From CAZYMF01 sp964648215 (GTDB lineage: Bacteria > Desulfobacterota > Binatia > HRBIN30 > JACQVA1), in contig CAZYMF010000126.1 in NCBI GenBank assembly GCA_964648215.1, forward strand, positions 1-13,905: a stretch of DNA of 13,905 nucleotides. The letters are read 5' to 3'. Of the stretch, positions 12,399-13,905 are shown piece after piece; the stretch's first letter is position 1; each line of letters starts with the position of its first letter. The translations under genes and the position numbers were made by a program. The notes under the pieces were generated by a model. That model made no database searches, was not told the DNA's origin, and saw only the letters and a program-made list of their open reading frames with translations.

Positions 12399-13193
12399 TT
12401 ACTCGTCGCAATTCACGGCACCACGGTCCATCGCTGATTCCAGGCGAGCGGCTTCGCTCAGGTTTGCAACGCTGGAGGCCAGCTCGGCACGGAGCGCCCT
12501 GGTGACGCCGAACGACGACTGGAGGTTCAGGCTCCAACCAATGACCTGCACCGGCCCTGGTAGCTGGCCCACATACAGCCCGGTGCGGCGCGACCCCGGT
12601 CCGTCGAGCTGTTGCGCTTCGCGCAGGCTCAGTTCGGTTAGCTCGCCGAGGTGCTGCATTACGGCGCGGCCGTTCAGCAGGAGGAGGCGGATGTGTTCAC
12701 GTTGTAGCTGCTCGAGGAGGAAGGGGCCGTCGGCGCTCAGGAGTTGCGAACGCGCACCGGCGTCCGGCAAGCGGCCCCACACCGGGTCTGTCGCCCATTG
12801 GATCAGGTCGAGGTGGCAGGCCGAGCCGTCGTAGTAAGACGCTCCCACGCGCTGGAGCACCTCCTCGAGCCGGTCGAACCAGGTGCGATAGGGGTTTCCC
12901 TCGAAGTACTGGCAACACGACTCGAATGCGCGCTCCAAGACGTTGTCCGGCGCCGTCGCAAGGTCGTCGACGCGCAAGGATCGCAGCGTCTCGAAGCGGC
13001 GCTCCGGTTCATCGAGCTCACGACCATGTCGGTCCAGAAACTCACGCCGGCTCGGATTGAGCCCCAGGGTCGCCACCCGCGCCGTGCGAGGATCGCCGAA
13101 CGCGATCACCGGCGTGCTGCCCGAGACGATGGCGCAATTGGCAGGAGCCGGCGTCCTCAGCCTTCGGACGATGTAGTCAGGAATCGCGTTCAT
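12399..13193 (-). CDS. Hypothetical protein with uracil-DNA-glycosylase-fold-like motifs
   Basis: This is a 264-residue protein of unknown function. After a short N-terminal helix (MNAIPDYIVRRLR) residues 28-52 read PVIAFGDPRTARVATLGLNP then SRREF. The strand followed by GLNPS at 44-48 resembles motif A of the uracil-DNA-glycosylase superfamily (G-x-(D/N)-P). Around residue 170 a hydrophobic strand followed by a polar turn, IRLLLLNGRAVMQHLG, sits where that fold has its second motif. In between are YFEGNPYRTWFDRLEEVLQR and ACHLDLIQWATDPVWGRLP, with Trp and acidic residues but no confirmed catalytic set. No signal peptide or membrane segment is seen. ATG 13191-13193 begins the conserved-looking part; GAGAGG lies somewhat far upstream as ribosome binding site. 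Codon use is good throughout, so the gene is real; the fold assignment is tentative. It may be a base-excision or nucleic-acid-sensing protein, or an unrelated alpha/beta protein. Confidence 0.75.
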   Translation of the reverse strand: MNAIPDYIVRRLRTPAPANCAIVSGSTPVIAFGDPRTARVATLGLNPSRREFLDRHGRELDEPERRFETLRSLRVDDLATAPDNVLERAFESCCQYFEGNPYRTWFDRLEEVLQRVGASYYDGSACHLDLIQWATDPVWGRLPDAGARSQLLSADGPFLLEQLQREHIRLLLLNGRAVMQHLGELTELSLREAQQLDGPGSRRTGLYVGQLPGPVQVIGWSLNLQSSFGVTRALRAELASSVANLSEAARLESAMDRGAVNCDE

Positions 13194-13302
13194 CCTGGAC
13201 GGTGCCGCCTCTCACGTTGGGCGACACGTCGGTGACTCACCCGGCAATGACCTTCCCGACGGGGAAACCGAGCCACCTGACGGCTTGTTCTGCGTACCCC
13301 GC

Positions 13303-13593
13303 CTACTCGCCCCCATTTGCCATTCGCACAAAGTCCCGCTCCGACAACCCGTACTCGTACTCTGCCTGCGCGAAGGCCTTCCGCAGGTTCTCGTGCCACG
13401 TGTCCCCGCAAAACTCGCCCGCATCGGTGTACCGATACATCATGCACGGCTGATCCGGCCCACCCTCGATCTCGATCTCCACGTGATCAGGCAAGGGCAG
13501 GTCTGCAACCGGGACGGGCCGGTCGTCCTGAATCATGCCGATCTTGTGGATTCCAGGTCGGAGGACTTGTTTGACTCGCGCGATGTATTTCAT
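13303..13593 (-). CDS. Small conserved-looking hypothetical protein
   Basis: This 96-residue protein from ATG 13591-13593 begins MKYIARVKQVLRPGIHKIGM. Other parts are VPVADLPLPDHVEIEIEGG, QPCMMYRYTDAGEFCGDTWH and ENLRKAFAQAEYEYGLSERD. It has no signal peptide or membrane segment and two cysteines around the aromatic centre. The final helix with its acidic/aromatic pattern looks like a small alpha/beta domain; I have no family name. An alternative TTG start at 13626 overlaps the upstream TGA (TTGA) and would add 11 residues (LIRVALCGRWT), giving translational coupling. The ATG is preferred because the protein-like sequence begins there, though its ribosome binding site is weak. It is co-oriented with and directly downstream of the DUF2442 gene, so the two probably form one transcript. 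Confidence 0.65.
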   Translation of the reverse strand: MKYIARVKQVLRPGIHKIGMIQDDRPVPVADLPLPDHVEIEIEGGPDQPCMMYRYTDAGEFCGDTWHENLRKAFAQAEYEYGLSERDFVRMANGGE

Positions 13594-13622
13594 TGTCCAT
13601 CGCCCGCACAGAGCGACGCGTA

Positions 13623-13905
13623 TCAACCGCGCGCCCGTCGCTTGCGCGTCGGCTGGATACGCTTAGGCCGTGACGATTCGCGGGCCTCCAGCCAACGCTT
13701 CAACGAGCGCTGGCTCTCACCTGAAGGTCGGCCGGCGAGCAATCCCTCAACGCTGATGTCCTCGTCCAGGTCTGGCCAGTGAATGCCCACACCACGTCCG
13801 ATCAGGCGCCAGTGATTGCGCTCCGGGCGCGTTCCGTTGACCAAGCGCGGATACCACGCCAACGGGACCACAACGGTTCGACCGTCCACGAGGTCGACGG
13901 CAAGC
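13623..13905 (-). CDS. DUF2442 domain-containing protein (5' end outside window)
   Basis: The minus-strand frame is open from the right edge to TGA at 13623-13625; about 93 residues are visible and the N-terminus is missing. It reads LAVDLVDGRTVVVPLAWYPR, then NHWRLIGRGVGIHWPDLDED and ISVEGLLAGRPSGES, and ends in a basic tail, RPKRIQPTRKRRARG. The L-x-DGR-x-(V/I)-x-VPL start and the G-x-GIHWPDLDEDISVEGLL motif match the DUF2442 family, whose members often lie beside DUF4160 proteins and have been suspected to be toxin-antitoxin-like. Molecular function is unknown. The stop overlaps a possible TTG start of the next gene. A GTG at 13887-13889 could in principle be the start, but the family motif extends upstream of it, so the gene most likely continues outside the window. 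Confidence 0.85.
   Translation of the reverse strand, partial: LAVDLVDGRTVVVPLAWYPRLVNGTRPERNHWRLIGRGVGIHWPDLDEDISVEGLLAGRPSGESQRSLKRWLEARESSRPKRIQPTRKRRARG

Overview
The window is high-GC DNA with bacterial gene spacing and ribosome binding sites. Its gene set (acyl-CoA dehydrogenase plus an aminoglycoside-phosphotransferase-fold kinase, multi-haem cytochrome c, class III cyclase with TPRs, MddA-type methyltransferase, DUF2442 protein) fits a soil or sediment proteobacterium or an uncultured deltaproteobacterial-type lineage. The sequence alone does not fix the taxon. No rRNA, tRNA, CRISPR array or intact insertion sequence was recognised.

Left part (1-4596, + strand): the 3' end of an acyl-CoA dehydrogenase overlaps or abuts a two-domain kinase-fold protein (APH domain plus DUF6285-like domain), probably one operon for activating and oxidising unusual acyl-CoAs. 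A 261-residue protein of unknown function follows, then about 500 bases of decayed sequence holding a PAS/PAC-domain remnant and possibly a second fragment on the other strand. A secreted tetra-haem cytochrome c comes next, built of four tandem repeats, each with a CXXCH site and a WNHxPxM-type motif.

Middle part (4649-8303): a class III nucleotide cyclase/TolB-like/TPR protein (- strand) is divergent from a secreted beta-carbonic anhydrase (+ strand), with a perfect 9-bp inverted repeat between them. A methanethiol S-methyltransferase (MddA) gene follows, preceded by a strong GC hairpin and a consensus ribosome binding site.

Accessory part (8397-11389): an XRE-family antitoxin-like gene lies next to a 5'-truncated partner ORF, a tyrosine-integrase fragment, a TetR regulator with a good sigma70-like promoter and an inverted-repeat operator candidate, an FAD-dependent amine-oxidase/desaturase-like enzyme, and a shattered NAD-dependent epimerase. 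The TetR and FAD genes look less GC-rich than the rest. Together these mark a rearranged, probably horizontally acquired insertion site.

Right part (11406-13905): a PfkB-family sugar or nucleoside kinase (+) converges on a uracil-DNA-glycosylase-fold-like protein of unknown function (-). At the right edge are a small uncharacterised protein and a DUF2442 protein cut by the window end, both on the - strand and tightly coupled.
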